DNA from: JAIUNP01 sp020161975
GTDB taxonomy: Bacteria; Pseudomonadota; Alphaproteobacteria; Rhizobiales; Beijerinckiaceae
Reading direction: 5' to 3'
DNA length: 56,446 bases
NCBI GenBank assembly: GCA_036745275.1
Contig: DAIOGK010000023.1
Span: forward strand, 1-56,446
Shown here: positions 16,714 through 25,200 of the stretch, one piece after another
Layout: each line of letters begins with the position of its first letter
How positions within the stretch are numbered: position 1 is the stretch's first letter
Program-made: the position numbers and the translations under genes
The notes under the pieces: generated by a model
Database searches by the model: none
Seen by the model: only the letters and a program-made list of their open reading frames with translations
What the model was told of the DNA's origin: nothing

Positions 16714-18033
16714 ATGCTGATGACCAACACCATCGCCCCCGCCACTCCCGTCGCTGCCCGTGCTGACGGCAAGCACCGGATCGAAACCGTCTCGGTTGTC
16801 GGCCTTGGCTACGTTGGCCTGCCGACCGCGGCGCTCCTCGCCTCGCGCGGCCTCAATGTTGTGGGCGTCGATGTCAAGCAGGAGGCTGTGGACCGCATCA
16901 ACTCTGGCGCTGCCCATATCTCCGAGCCTGATCTCGACATCGTGCTGAGCGCTGTGGTCCGCGCCGAGAAGCTGAAGGCCTACACCACACCCCAGCCGGC
17001 GGATGTGTTCCTGATCGCCGTTCCCACCCCGATCAATGCCGACAAGACCGCAGACATGACGCTGGTCCAGTCCGCGCTCGCCTCGATTGCGCCGGTCATC
17101 AAGAAGGGCGATCTGATCGTCATCGAATCGACCTCGCCGGTCGGCACCACCGAGCGCGCCGCCGATCAGCTTCGTCGTCTGCGTCCGGATCTCACCTTCC
17201 CTGACACGCTGCCCGAGCTGTCCGACGTCATGATGGCCTATTGCCCGGAGCGCATCCTGCCCGGCCAGACCCTGCGTGAACTGGTTGACAACGCCCGCAT
17301 CGTCGGCGGCCTCGATCATCGTTCGGCACTGCGGGCCCGCGAGGTTTATCGCTTCTTCGCGATGGGCAAGATCAAGCTCACGACTTCCCGCGTCGCCGAA
17401 CTCTCGAAGCTGACCGAAAATGCCTTCCGCGATGTCAACATCGCATTCGCCAACGAACTCAGCCTCGTCTGCGATCACCTCGGCGTCGATGTCTGGCAGG
17501 TGGTGAAGATGGCGAACCTGCATCCGCGCGTGAACATCCTCTCGCCGGGCCCCGGCGTTGGCGGCCACTGCATCCCGGTCGATCCGTGGTTCATCCACGA
17601 GGCGCTGCCGGATGCGACCCCGCTGATCCGCCATGCCCGCGAAGTGAACGATGCCAAGCCCGTGCGCGTCGCAGACCAGATCACGCGCCTGGCCGGCCGC
17701 TACAAGGAGCCGGTGATTGCGGTGCTCGGCCTTGCCTACAAGCCGAATGTCGATGACCTGCGCGAAAGCCCGGCGCTGGAGATCGCCCACATCCTTGCCG
17801 AGCGCAAGCTGGGCCGTCTGCTGATCGTCGAACCGAACATCGAGCACCTGCCCAAGGGCCTCGCAGGGCTCCCGAATGTCGAGTTCGTTGACCATCACGA
17901 GGCCGTTGCCGAGGCTGATGTCGTGGCAATCCTCGTCTCGCACTCGAAGTTCCGCAATGTCGACCGCGCCGCCCTCGCCTCGAAGGTCGTGATCGACACC
18001 GTCGGCCTGCTCCAGGCCCACGAAGACGAATAA
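16714..18033 (+). CDS. wecC: UDP-N-acetyl-D-mannosamine dehydrogenase
   Basis: The enzyme oxidises UDP-ManNAc twice with NAD+ to UDP-ManNAcA, a precursor for an acidic polysaccharide. The 439-residue protein has an N-terminal Rossmann motif VVGLGYVGLPTAALLASRG, the central dimer helix LTENAFRDVNIAFANELSL and the catalytic cysteine C286 in GPGVGGHCIPVDPWFI. A second nucleotide-binding domain (GLAYKPNVDDLRESPA) follows. The match to E. coli WecC is closer than to UDP-glucose dehydrogenase. The frame stays open to 16567, but the upstream residues are not conserved and the sigma-54-type promoter lies there, so I use ATG 16714 (16720 is also possible). Confidence 0.9.
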   Translation: MLMTNTIAPATPVAARADGKHRIETVSVVGLGYVGLPTAALLASRGLNVVGVDVKQEAVDRINSGAAHISEPDLDIVLSAVVRAEKLKAYTTPQPADVFLIAVPTPINADKTADMTLVQSALASIAPVIKKGDLIVIESTSPVGTTERAADQLRRLRPDLTFPDTLPELSDVMMAYCPERILPGQTLRELVDNARIVGGLDHRSALRAREVYRFFAMGKIKLTTSRVAELSKLTENAFRDVNIAFANELSLVCDHLGVDVWQVVKMANLHPRVNILSPGPGVGGHCIPVDPWFIHEALPDATPLIRHAREVNDAKPVRVADQITRLAGRYKEPVIAVLGLAYKPNVDDLRESPALEIAHILAERKLGRLLIVEPNIEHLPKGLAGLPNVEFVDHHEAVAEADVVAILVSHSKFRNVDRAALASKVVIDTVGLLQAHEDE

Positions 18034-18059
18034 GCAGCGAGTGGCAAGGGAGCGGTATC

Positions 18060-19847
18060 ATGTGTGGCATTGCAGGGCTTGTTCAGCGCCAACCTTCCGA
18101 GGCACGGTCCATCCGCTTCCGGTCTGCAGCCTTGCGCAGCCTTGGCCGGCGCGGACCGGATGACTTCCGCTTCGGCGACTATGCCGGGGCGGAAATGATC
18201 CATACCCGGCTCTCGATCATCGACCTGATGGCCGGTCAGCAGCCGATGGAAGACGAGAAGGGCGCCCTTGCCTTCAACGGCGAGATCTACAATCACGCCG
18301 ATCTGCACATTCCCGGCATCGACTACCCTAACCATTCCGACACGCTGGTTCTGCTGCGCGGCCTTGGCGTCGAAGGAGTCCCATTCCTCGACAAGGCCGA
18401 CGGCATGTTTGCCTTCGGCTATCTGAACAAGGCAAAGCGCAAGCTGTATCTGGCGCGTGATGCCTTCGGCATCAAGCCGGTTTACTACATCCTCAAGCCC
18501 GAGGCCTTTGCTTTCTCCTCGACGATTCCCGCCCTGATGACGCTCTCGGACAAGAACATCAATCCGCAGGGCTATTATCAATTCTACGTCGGACGCGGCG
18601 CGCGCGGCGCCAACACGCTGTTTGACGATGTTCACGAGGTGCCGCCCGGTCATGTCGCGATCTACGACTTGGACAGCCACAGCATCACGGTTGAGCGCTG
18701 GTACAATCGCCCGGACATTGCCGTGTCCGATGCGCCGGAAGCCGAACTTCTCGACCGGCTCGATGCAATCCTCAATTTCTCGATCCGGCGGCATCTGGTG
18801 TCCGATGTTCCGGTGGCGGCACTGTTGTCAGGTGGAATCGATTCCGGCCTGACGACGGCCATCGCCTCGAAATATGTGGAGAATCTCGCCTGCTTCTCCA
18901 TCGGCTTTCGCGACAAGCGATACGATGAGAGCCCCTATTCGGAGGCAATCGCCCGGAAGTTCGGCCTGCGCCACTTCGTCAAGTTCGTCGATGGCAATGA
19001 TCTGGTCGGGATGCTGGAAAGCTGGCCCATCATTGCCGATGACGCCAGCGCCGAACCTGCGTCGGTGATGCGCTACCTTGTGGCGCGCTATGCCCATGAC
19101 AACGGCTTCAAGGTGGTCCTTTCGGGGGAGGGTGCCGATGAGTTCTTCGGCGGCTACAACCAGTACTACCGATTCCAGTTGGCTCAGGCCGCCAACCGCA
19201 TTGGCCGCTTTGTGCCCTTCCTTGCCCCGCTGGCGCGCCAGTTGCTCTGGCCGCGGACCCGGTTGATCCACTACATCGGCCAGGCCGTTGCCGATCCGCG
19301 TTACACCGGCACGAGCATGGTTTTCGAGCCGTTCCTCCTCAAGGAGGTATTCCGGGACGATATCGGGCCGCTGCCGTCCGCCGGAACCCTGCGCGATGCG
19401 TTGTTCCTCGACCAGACCTATCGCCTGCCGGACGATCTTCTGACCATCACCGACCGGGCGACCATGCATGCCTCCATCGAGGCGCGGGTGCCGTTCATCA
19501 CCCGCTATGTCGCTGATTTTGCCGCCTCCCTGCCGGACAACATGATCGTTAACGGCAAGAAGCAGAAATACCTGCTGCGTCAGCTTGCCCTGCGCTACCT
19601 GCCAGCCGAATGCGTGGAGCGCCCCAAGGTCGGCTTCGACATGCCGCTCGGCCGCTGGTTGCGCAATGAGTTGCGCCCGCTGGTCGAGGAGACGCTGGCG
19701 ACAACCTGGCAGCGCGATTTCCTGAAATCCGGCGCGATGGAAAAGGTTGTGGCCGCACACATGTCCGGCAAGGCCGACTTCGCCGACAAGATCTGGGCGT
19801 TCATCACGCTCGAACGGAATGTAAATGCCTTGCGTGCCATAAACTGA
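18060..19847 (+). CDS. asnB: glutamine-dependent asparagine synthetase family protein
   Basis: The 595-residue product has a class II glutamine amidotransferase domain beginning with the nucleophile C2 (MCGIAGLV), with GRRGPDD and FNGEIYNH substrate motifs. A synthetase domain follows with the PP-loop SGGIDS at 257-262 and GEGADEFFGGY. AsnB converts aspartate to asparagine. Paralogs inside polysaccharide clusters often amidate uronic acids or other sugar carboxylates. Its place directly after the ManNAcA-forming WecC makes amidation of a uronic sugar an attractive inference, but ordinary asparagine synthesis cannot be ruled out. A GGGAG ribosome binding site precedes the ATG, 26 bases after wecC. 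Confidence 0.88.
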   Translation: MCGIAGLVQRQPSEARSIRFRSAALRSLGRRGPDDFRFGDYAGAEMIHTRLSIIDLMAGQQPMEDEKGALAFNGEIYNHADLHIPGIDYPNHSDTLVLLRGLGVEGVPFLDKADGMFAFGYLNKAKRKLYLARDAFGIKPVYYILKPEAFAFSSTIPALMTLSDKNINPQGYYQFYVGRGARGANTLFDDVHEVPPGHVAIYDLDSHSITVERWYNRPDIAVSDAPEAELLDRLDAILNFSIRRHLVSDVPVAALLSGGIDSGLTTAIASKYVENLACFSIGFRDKRYDESPYSEAIARKFGLRHFVKFVDGNDLVGMLESWPIIADDASAEPASVMRYLVARYAHDNGFKVVLSGEGADEFFGGYNQYYRFQLAQAANRIGRFVPFLAPLARQLLWPRTRLIHYIGQAVADPRYTGTSMVFEPFLLKEVFRDDIGPLPSAGTLRDALFLDQTYRLPDDLLTITDRATMHASIEARVPFITRYVADFAASLPDNMIVNGKKQKYLLRQLALRYLPAECVERPKVGFDMPLGRWLRNELRPLVEETLATTWQRDFLKSGAMEKVVAAHMSGKADFADKIWAFITLERNVNALRAIN

Positions 19848-19858
19848 CGAGGTGACCC

Positions 19859-20617
19859 ATGCGCGTAACTCTGTTTGATACCCCCGTCGACATCCTCAGC
19901 CGCGCCGAAACCATCGGCAGGGCAGTGAAGGCCATGGAAACGCGGCAGCGCTGCCAGCATGTGGCGCTCAATGTCGCCAAACTGGTCAATGCCCGCACCG
20001 ACGCCGAACTCGACCGCGACGTGCGCGACAGCGATATCGTCGGCATCGACGGCATGGGTATCGCCTACGCCCTGCGCCTGATGGGACATCGGGTCGACGA
20101 GCGCGTCGCCGGCGTTGATCTCTTCGACGACCTGATGGGCGTCTGCGCGGAGCGCGGCTTCCGGCCCTATCTTCTGGGGGCAACCCAGGCGGTGCTCGAT
20201 GCCACGATGGCCGAACTCAGGCGCCGTTATCCGGCAATCGAGTTTGCCGGGGCCCAGCATGGATATTTCAAGCCGGAAGAAGACGCGCGCGTCGCCGCAG
20301 ACGTGCGCGCCAGTGGCGCTGACTGTCTGTTCATCGCCATGCCGACGCCGCGCAAGGAGCGCTTCATGCGCGCCCATCGCGACAGCATGAACGTACCCTT
20401 CCTGATGGGCGTGGGCGGCACCTTCGATGTCGTCGCCGGCCATGTCGAACGCGCGCCGGCCCTTGTCCAGAAGATCGGCATGGAGTGGCTCTACCGCATG
20501 TTGCAGGAGCCCCGGCGCATGTTCTGGCGCTATGCCCGCACCAACACCATCTTCCTTGGGTTGATCCTTCCGGCCCTGCTGCGTCGGGCGGTAGGGCAGA
20601 AGCCGCAATCGGCCTGA
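19859..20617 (+). CDS. WecG/TagA/CpsF family glycosyltransferase (GT26)
   Basis: GT26 enzymes transfer ManNAc or ManNAcA (WecG, TagA) or other sugars to a polyprenyl-PP-linked acceptor at the membrane. The 252-residue protein shows the family blocks NVAKLVNARTDAEL, GIDGMGIAYALRL and LGATQAVLDATMAELRRRYP. It also has the hallmark GVGGTFDVVAGHVERAP followed by GMEWLYRMLQEPRR, plus a C-terminal hydrophobic segment. With WecC two genes upstream, ManNAcA is a reasonable donor. It starts 11 bases after asnB and ends in a TGATG overlap with the next glycosyltransferase. Confidence 0.9.
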   Translation: MRVTLFDTPVDILSRAETIGRAVKAMETRQRCQHVALNVAKLVNARTDAELDRDVRDSDIVGIDGMGIAYALRLMGHRVDERVAGVDLFDDLMGVCAERGFRPYLLGATQAVLDATMAELRRRYPAIEFAGAQHGYFKPEEDARVAADVRASGADCLFIAMPTPRKERFMRAHRDSMNVPFLMGVGGTFDVVAGHVERAPALVQKIGMEWLYRMLQEPRRMFWRYARTNTIFLGLILPALLRRAVGQKPQSA

Positions 20618-21720
20618 TGTCCACGCCGGCCCAGCCCGTCGTCCTGCATCTGATCTCCTCGCTCCGGGTGGGTGGGGCGGAACGGCTTCTGGTCTCGACC
20701 ATGCGCGAAGCCGCGAAGGCCGGGCAGACCGGGTTCGTCGTCGTCATCATGAACGATGAATGCGACCAAGGCCTTGTGGCGGAACTGGAATCAACCGGCG
20801 TTCCGCTGTACCGCCTTGGACGGCGCGAGGGCCACCTCAGTCCGAAGTATCTGACAGCAATTCTGAACATCATCCGCCGGCATGGTGCCACGGTCATCCA
20901 TACCCATAACGAAGGCAGCCGCTCCTGGGGCATGCTGGCGAAACTCGCCCGCCCCCGCTTGCGACTGGTCTACACCGTCCATGCCGAAGGTGTCGGGGCC
21001 ACAATCACGGGCCTCAGGCGCGCGGCCTATCTCCGGCTCGTCGATACGACGGTGGCGATTTCCGAAGCCGTTGAGCGTGAATGCCGGGCCTTTGGCGCAA
21101 AGGATGTGGTCCGCATCGAAAACGGGGTCGATCTGGAGGCCTTCGCCGCCGTCCGCCGCCCGCGGGATGCAACCGCGCGACCCCGGCTGATCAGTGTTGC
21201 CCGGTTCCAGCCGGTCAAGGGTCAGGACATTCTCATCGAGGCGCTCGGCCTTTGCACCGCGCGTGGTCACCGCCTGCCGCTGACGCTGGTGGGCGCGGGC
21301 GCCGCCGGGCCGTTCTTCGAGAAACTGGTCTCGATGATCGCCGAACGGGGCATGACCCCGGATGTGACCTTCGCCATCGACCGGACGGATATTCCGGACC
21401 TGCTGCGAACGGGGGATATTTTCGTCCTGCCATCGCGGCAGGAGGGCTTCGGGCTGGCGCTGATCGAGGCAATGGCGGCGGGCCTGCCGGTGATTGCCTC
21501 CCGCACGGGCGGACCGGCAACGCTGGTTGCCGATCGCGTCAACGGGCTGACCTTCACACCAGAGGAGCCGGAGGATCTGGCCGAAAAGATCATCACGCTT
21601 GCGACCGACGCCGATCTCTGCGCGACCCTCGTCAAAGCAGGGTACGACACGGCGGCGCGGTTCAGCATCGCCGCGACCCTGGCGGCTCACCGCGATTTAT
21701 ACTGTCGCCTGGCGCGTTGA
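20617..21720 (+). CDS. glycosyltransferase family 4 protein
   Basis: This 367-residue GT-B enzyme has the N-terminal motif LISSLRVGGAERLLVSTMREAAKAGQ. The donor domain contains ISVARFQPVKGQDILIEAL and the GT4 EX7E-type signature LPSRQEGFGLALIEAMAAGLPVIAS. It should add a sugar to the lipid-linked repeat unit in the cytosol. The frame opens at 20485, but the TGATG junction with the upstream gene fixes the start at 20617, giving the usual GT4 N-terminus. It is the last gene of the wecC operon. Its last 24 bases overlap the convergent flippase gene. Confidence 0.9.
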   Translation: MSTPAQPVVLHLISSLRVGGAERLLVSTMREAAKAGQTGFVVVIMNDECDQGLVAELESTGVPLYRLGRREGHLSPKYLTAILNIIRRHGATVIHTHNEGSRSWGMLAKLARPRLRLVYTVHAEGVGATITGLRRAAYLRLVDTTVAISEAVERECRAFGAKDVVRIENGVDLEAFAAVRRPRDATARPRLISVARFQPVKGQDILIEALGLCTARGHRLPLTLVGAGAAGPFFEKLVSMIAERGMTPDVTFAIDRTDIPDLLRTGDIFVLPSRQEGFGLALIEAMAAGLPVIASRTGGPATLVADRVNGLTFTPEEPEDLAEKIITLATDADLCATLVKAGYDTAARFSIAATLAAHRDLYCRLAR

Positions 21721-23175
21721 AATGGTCTGGCGAACGGGAACGCCGTAGGGCTCCCACGGGGTTTTGAGCAGCCGGAGCGGTGAGATGCCCAGCATCGCAA
21801 GGCCGCCGCCATAGGCGAGCGAAAAGGCAATGAACCCCGCAAGGAACTCGGCAAGGCTGCCGGCGCCCGCCACCACCCTTACACCAAGAACAAGGGCGAC
21901 GCTCGCCGCCAAGACGATCAGGGTGATCTTGCCGAACTCAAGAAGCGGCAGGCGAAAGCGGAAGAACGTGCGCGTGGCAAAAATGCTGGCGCAAAGGGCC
22001 AGCGTCGTCGACAGCAGCGCCGATAGCGCCGCTCCGGGCAGGCCATAGGCGTGCACCAGGATCACCGAGCCAAATGCGCTGACGATCGCCGCCGGAACGA
22101 CGGCCTTGAGCTTGAGCGCGTTGCGCCCGAGCATGAAGAACAGGTTGTCGTAGAGGAACACCTTGAACATCAGGAGACAGGTGGACCCGGCGATGACCGG
22201 CATCAGCCAGGCGGTATCGGCGCGAAACTCAGGCTTGACGAAGAGATCGGCGATCTGGCTGCGCAGCAGGATGATACCGGCAAGGGCGCCCGCACAAAGG
22301 ATGAAGATCGAAATGCTGATGCCCGACTGGATTTCCCGCGCGCGCTCATCGCCCTCTCGCGCCCGTGTCGCAAACAGCACCGGCACGGTCATGGTGTTGA
22401 GCGGCGCAATGAAGAACTCAACCGTCTGGCGACCGAGGGCGAAGGCGATGGCATAGACGCCGACGCTTGCGGGGCCGAGAAATGCGTTGAGCACGAAGCG
22501 CTCGAAATTGACAACGACGAAGTTGAGCAGCGTGTCGCCGACAATTGGCATGCCGAACTGGAACGGTGTGCGGTAGCCCCGTGCGATGAGGCGCGGCGCA
22601 CTGAACTGGCTTCGGCTTGCTGCAAAACCGACCAGCGCGGCAAGCAGGGTGATGCCGCTGAGCGCCAGCGAGGGCGCCAGGAAACCCGCATTCGGAAGGT
22701 AGGTTGCCCCGATGACCGCCGGCAGGATCATCAACCCGCGGGTCAGCTCGATCTTTGCGTAAAGCCCGGAATTATGCGTGACCTGCTGGATCACAAGCAC
22801 AAGGCGCAAGGGGGCGAAGGCAAGCACATAGGCAAAGACCGCAACGATGAAGGCGCCGATATGGTCGGAGGCGACGAACCACGCGACCGGAATGGAGAGC
22901 ACCAGCGCGATTCCCAGCATGGCCCCGGCCAGCACCAGCAGGCGGCCAAAGCGCAAGGGGCGGAGCCGGCGCTGCCCGGCCTCGCGCGATTGGGCAAAGA
23001 GCCGCACCCAGTTGGCCGAAGTCATTTCGAGGATCTCGCCCACGGTCATTGCGAGCACGAACAGACCCGTTTCGGTCATCGAGATCCGGCGCGGAAGCAG
23101 GAACAGAATGGCAAACATCGACAGGCGCGGAATGGCCCCTGCGAGGAAATAGCCGATAAAACCGCTGCCAGTCAT
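21697..23175 (-). CDS. Wzx-type oligosaccharide flippase (MATE/MOP superfamily)
   Basis: The 492-residue protein is dominated by about 12-14 hydrophobic segments with the polysaccharide-transporter pattern. These include an N-terminal SGFIGYFLAGAIPRLSMFAILFLLPRRIS, a central FQFGMPIVGDTLLNFVVVNFERFVLN and further paired helices. It probably moves the undecaprenyl-linked repeat unit made by the neighbouring glycosyltransferases across the inner membrane. It is convergent with the GT4 gene, sharing 24 bases at the 3' ends. It lies 53 bases downstream of tadC on the same strand, so read-through from the Tad operon is possible. Confidence 0.85.
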   Translation of the reverse strand: MTGSGFIGYFLAGAIPRLSMFAILFLLPRRISMTETGLFVLAMTVGEILEMTSANWVRLFAQSREAGQRRLRPLRFGRLLVLAGAMLGIALVLSIPVAWFVASDHIGAFIVAVFAYVLAFAPLRLVLVIQQVTHNSGLYAKIELTRGLMILPAVIGATYLPNAGFLAPSLALSGITLLAALVGFAASRSQFSAPRLIARGYRTPFQFGMPIVGDTLLNFVVVNFERFVLNAFLGPASVGVYAIAFALGRQTVEFFIAPLNTMTVPVLFATRAREGDERAREIQSGISISIFILCAGALAGIILLRSQIADLFVKPEFRADTAWLMPVIAGSTCLLMFKVFLYDNLFFMLGRNALKLKAVVPAAIVSAFGSVILVHAYGLPGAALSALLSTTLALCASIFATRTFFRFRLPLLEFGKITLIVLAASVALVLGVRVVAGAGSLAEFLAGFIAFSLAYGGGLAMLGISPLRLLKTPWEPYGVPVRQTISTRQATV

Positions 23176-23228
23176 GGGATCGCGCTGCCTGTCCTCGTAT
23201 TCGTGTCGCGAAATGGCGGCGCGAGAGA

Positions 23229-24203
23229 TTATTTCCAGTGGAACACCTGCACCAACGCAGGCGTGAGAATGACGATGAACAAAACCGGCAGGAAGAAGAC
23301 AATCATCGGCACGGTCAGTTTCGGCGGCAGGGCAGCAGCCTTCTTCTCGGCCTCGTTCATGCGCATGTCGCGACTTTCCTGCGCAAGTGTACGAAGGGCC
23401 TGCCCGACGGGCGTGCCGTATTTTTCAGCCTGAACCAGTGCGGTACAGACCGATTTGACGCTGTCCATCCCCGTGCGCTTGGCGAGGTTTTCATAAGCGA
23501 TGCGCCTGTCCGGCAGATAGGACAGCTCGGCGGTCATGAGCGCCAGCTCTTCGGCGAGCGCCATCGACTGGGCGACGATCTCCGTGCTGACCCGCTTGAA
23601 GGAATGTTCGACCGACATGCCCGATTCGACACAGATGAGCAGCAGATCAAGCGAATCGGGAAAGGCCCGCTGCATGTTCTGCTTGCGCTTGGTGCGCAAG
23701 TTGGTGAGGTAGATTTCGGGTGCCTTGAAGCCGATGTAGGCTCCGGCGATGCAGATCGCCACCTTGATCGTTGCCGGCTGCTTGAGGTCCAGAACGACGA
23801 AGACATAGAAGGACGTGAAGACGAACAGCAGGATCGGCGCCACCATCCGGAAAAACAGGAAGGTGTATTCCGCTGAATTTCCGCGAAAGCCGGCCGAGGC
23901 CAGCGACATCCTGAGGTCTTCGGACGCGGCATGTTTCTTCAGGTCGAAGTTTTCGACCAGATTTTTCATGTAGCTCTTCGGCGATGACCGGAGGGAGACC
24001 TTGGACTTGCCCTGGGTGTTCATCCGCTCGCGTTCGCGCTGCCGGATGTTCTCGCGCTCGATCGCAACCGTTTTCATCCGGTTCTTGAATTGATTGCGAT
24101 CCATCAGCGGCAGACCGATGGTGATCACGGTCGCGCCCACCGCCACAGCGGTAAAAAGAGCGCCCATGAACCTCGGATCGATGATGTAGGAGATGATATC
24201 CAA
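23229..24203 (-). CDS. tadC: Tad pilus inner-membrane platform protein TadC
   Basis: TadC is one of two GspF-like inner-membrane proteins that form the platform of the Tad (Flp) pilus machine. The 324-residue product has an N-terminal TM segment and a basic linker (QRERERMNTQGK). It has the T2SSF domain blocks FPDSLDLLLICVESGMSVEHSFKRVS and ALVQAEKYGTPVGQALRTLAQESRDMR, and C-terminal TM segments (PMIVFFLPVLFIVILTPALVQVF). It lies 13 bases after tadB at the end of the operon. Confidence 0.95.
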   Translation of the reverse strand: MDIISYIIDPRFMGALFTAVAVGATVITIGLPLMDRNQFKNRMKTVAIERENIRQRERERMNTQGKSKVSLRSSPKSYMKNLVENFDLKKHAASEDLRMSLASAGFRGNSAEYTFLFFRMVAPILLFVFTSFYVFVVLDLKQPATIKVAICIAGAYIGFKAPEIYLTNLRTKRKQNMQRAFPDSLDLLLICVESGMSVEHSFKRVSTEIVAQSMALAEELALMTAELSYLPDRRIAYENLAKRTGMDSVKSVCTALVQAEKYGTPVGQALRTLAQESRDMRMNEAEKKAAALPPKLTVPMIVFFLPVLFIVILTPALVQVFHWK

Positions 24204-24216
24204 GACTGGATCCCCC

Positions 24217-25191
24217 TCAGATATCGAATGCGATCATCTTCTTCATCGAGAAGACGCCGCAGAACATGAGGAAACCGCCGATGCAGAGCGCGAACTTGCC
24301 GGCATCGGTCTGGAACAGGATCATGATGTAGGCCGGAGTGGTCAGGTAAACGAGCAGGATGACGATGGGCGGCAGCGACCCGATGATGCCGGCAGAGGCC
24401 TTCGCCTCCATGCTCATCGCCGCGACCTTGTCGCGCATCTTGCGCCGCTCGCGCAGCACTTTGGACAGGTTCGCCAGCACTTCCGACAGGTTGCCACCGG
24501 CCTTGCTCTGGATTTCGATGACGATGCCGAAGAAGTTGGCCTCCGCGGTCGGCACGCGCTGGAAGAGGCCGCTGACCGCCTCGGGCAGGCTGAGTCCCAG
24601 CGTCTGCGCCTCGACGATCTGGCGGAACTCGGTCTTGACCGGCTCCTGCGCCTCGCTTGCGATGATGCGGATGCAGTCTCCCAGCGGCAGGCCGGACTTG
24701 ATGCCGCGGACGATCACGTCCACCGCATCGGGGAATTCCTTGATGAACTTCTTCACGCGCCGCTTGCGCAGAAACACCAGCATCCAGTTGGGCAGGCCGA
24801 GGCCACCGACAACCGCCCCGGCCACGCCGAAGAAGATGTTTCCGCTTGCCATCAACCCAACGAGGAAGCCCACAACGCCGAGGACGATCGAGATGGTGAA
24901 GAACTTCTTGCGGTCCCAGTCTAGCCCGGCCTGGATGATCTTGTCCTGGAGGGTCACCTTGTCCTGATCTGCTTTCTTGCGTTCGATTTCCTTCAGCGAT
25001 TCGGCAACCTGCTTGCTGCGGCTCAGCTTGCTGGAGCCCTCGGGTTTGTCCGTCCGAACGGTGGTGACCTTTTCCTGGCGTTTCTCGCCCTGAATGCCGC
25101 CGTCGAAATAGGGGAGCACGAAGGCATAGGTGAGCCCGCCGGCAGCCGTCGCCGCAAGTCCCATCACCAACATTTGCCGGATGTCCATCAC
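24217..25191 (-). CDS. tadB: Tad pilus inner-membrane platform protein TadB
   Basis: TadB partners TadC as the membrane platform engaged by the CpaF ATPase. The 324-residue protein has an N-terminal TM segment and a charged cytoplasmic stretch. It has the T2SSF domain (FPDAVDVIVRGIKSGLPLGDCIRII and QSKAGGNLSEVLANLSKVLRERRKMRDKV) and two C-terminal TM segments. Two adjacent ATG codons (25191 and 25188) are possible. It lies 9 bases downstream of cpaF and is translated in the same direction. Confidence 0.95.
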   Translation of the reverse strand: MMDIRQMLVMGLAATAAGGLTYAFVLPYFDGGIQGEKRQEKVTTVRTDKPEGSSKLSRSKQVAESLKEIERKKADQDKVTLQDKIIQAGLDWDRKKFFTISIVLGVVGFLVGLMASGNIFFGVAGAVVGGLGLPNWMLVFLRKRRVKKFIKEFPDAVDVIVRGIKSGLPLGDCIRIIASEAQEPVKTEFRQIVEAQTLGLSLPEAVSGLFQRVPTAEANFFGIVIEIQSKAGGNLSEVLANLSKVLRERRKMRDKVAAMSMEAKASAGIIGSLPPIVILLVYLTTPAYIMILFQTDAGKFALCIGGFLMFCGVFSMKKMIAFDI

Positions 25192-25200
25192 GTGTCTCCG

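Noticed and set aside
22051..23433. 460-codon plus-strand frame
   Set aside because: Antisense to the flippase and tadC, with no recognisable domain.
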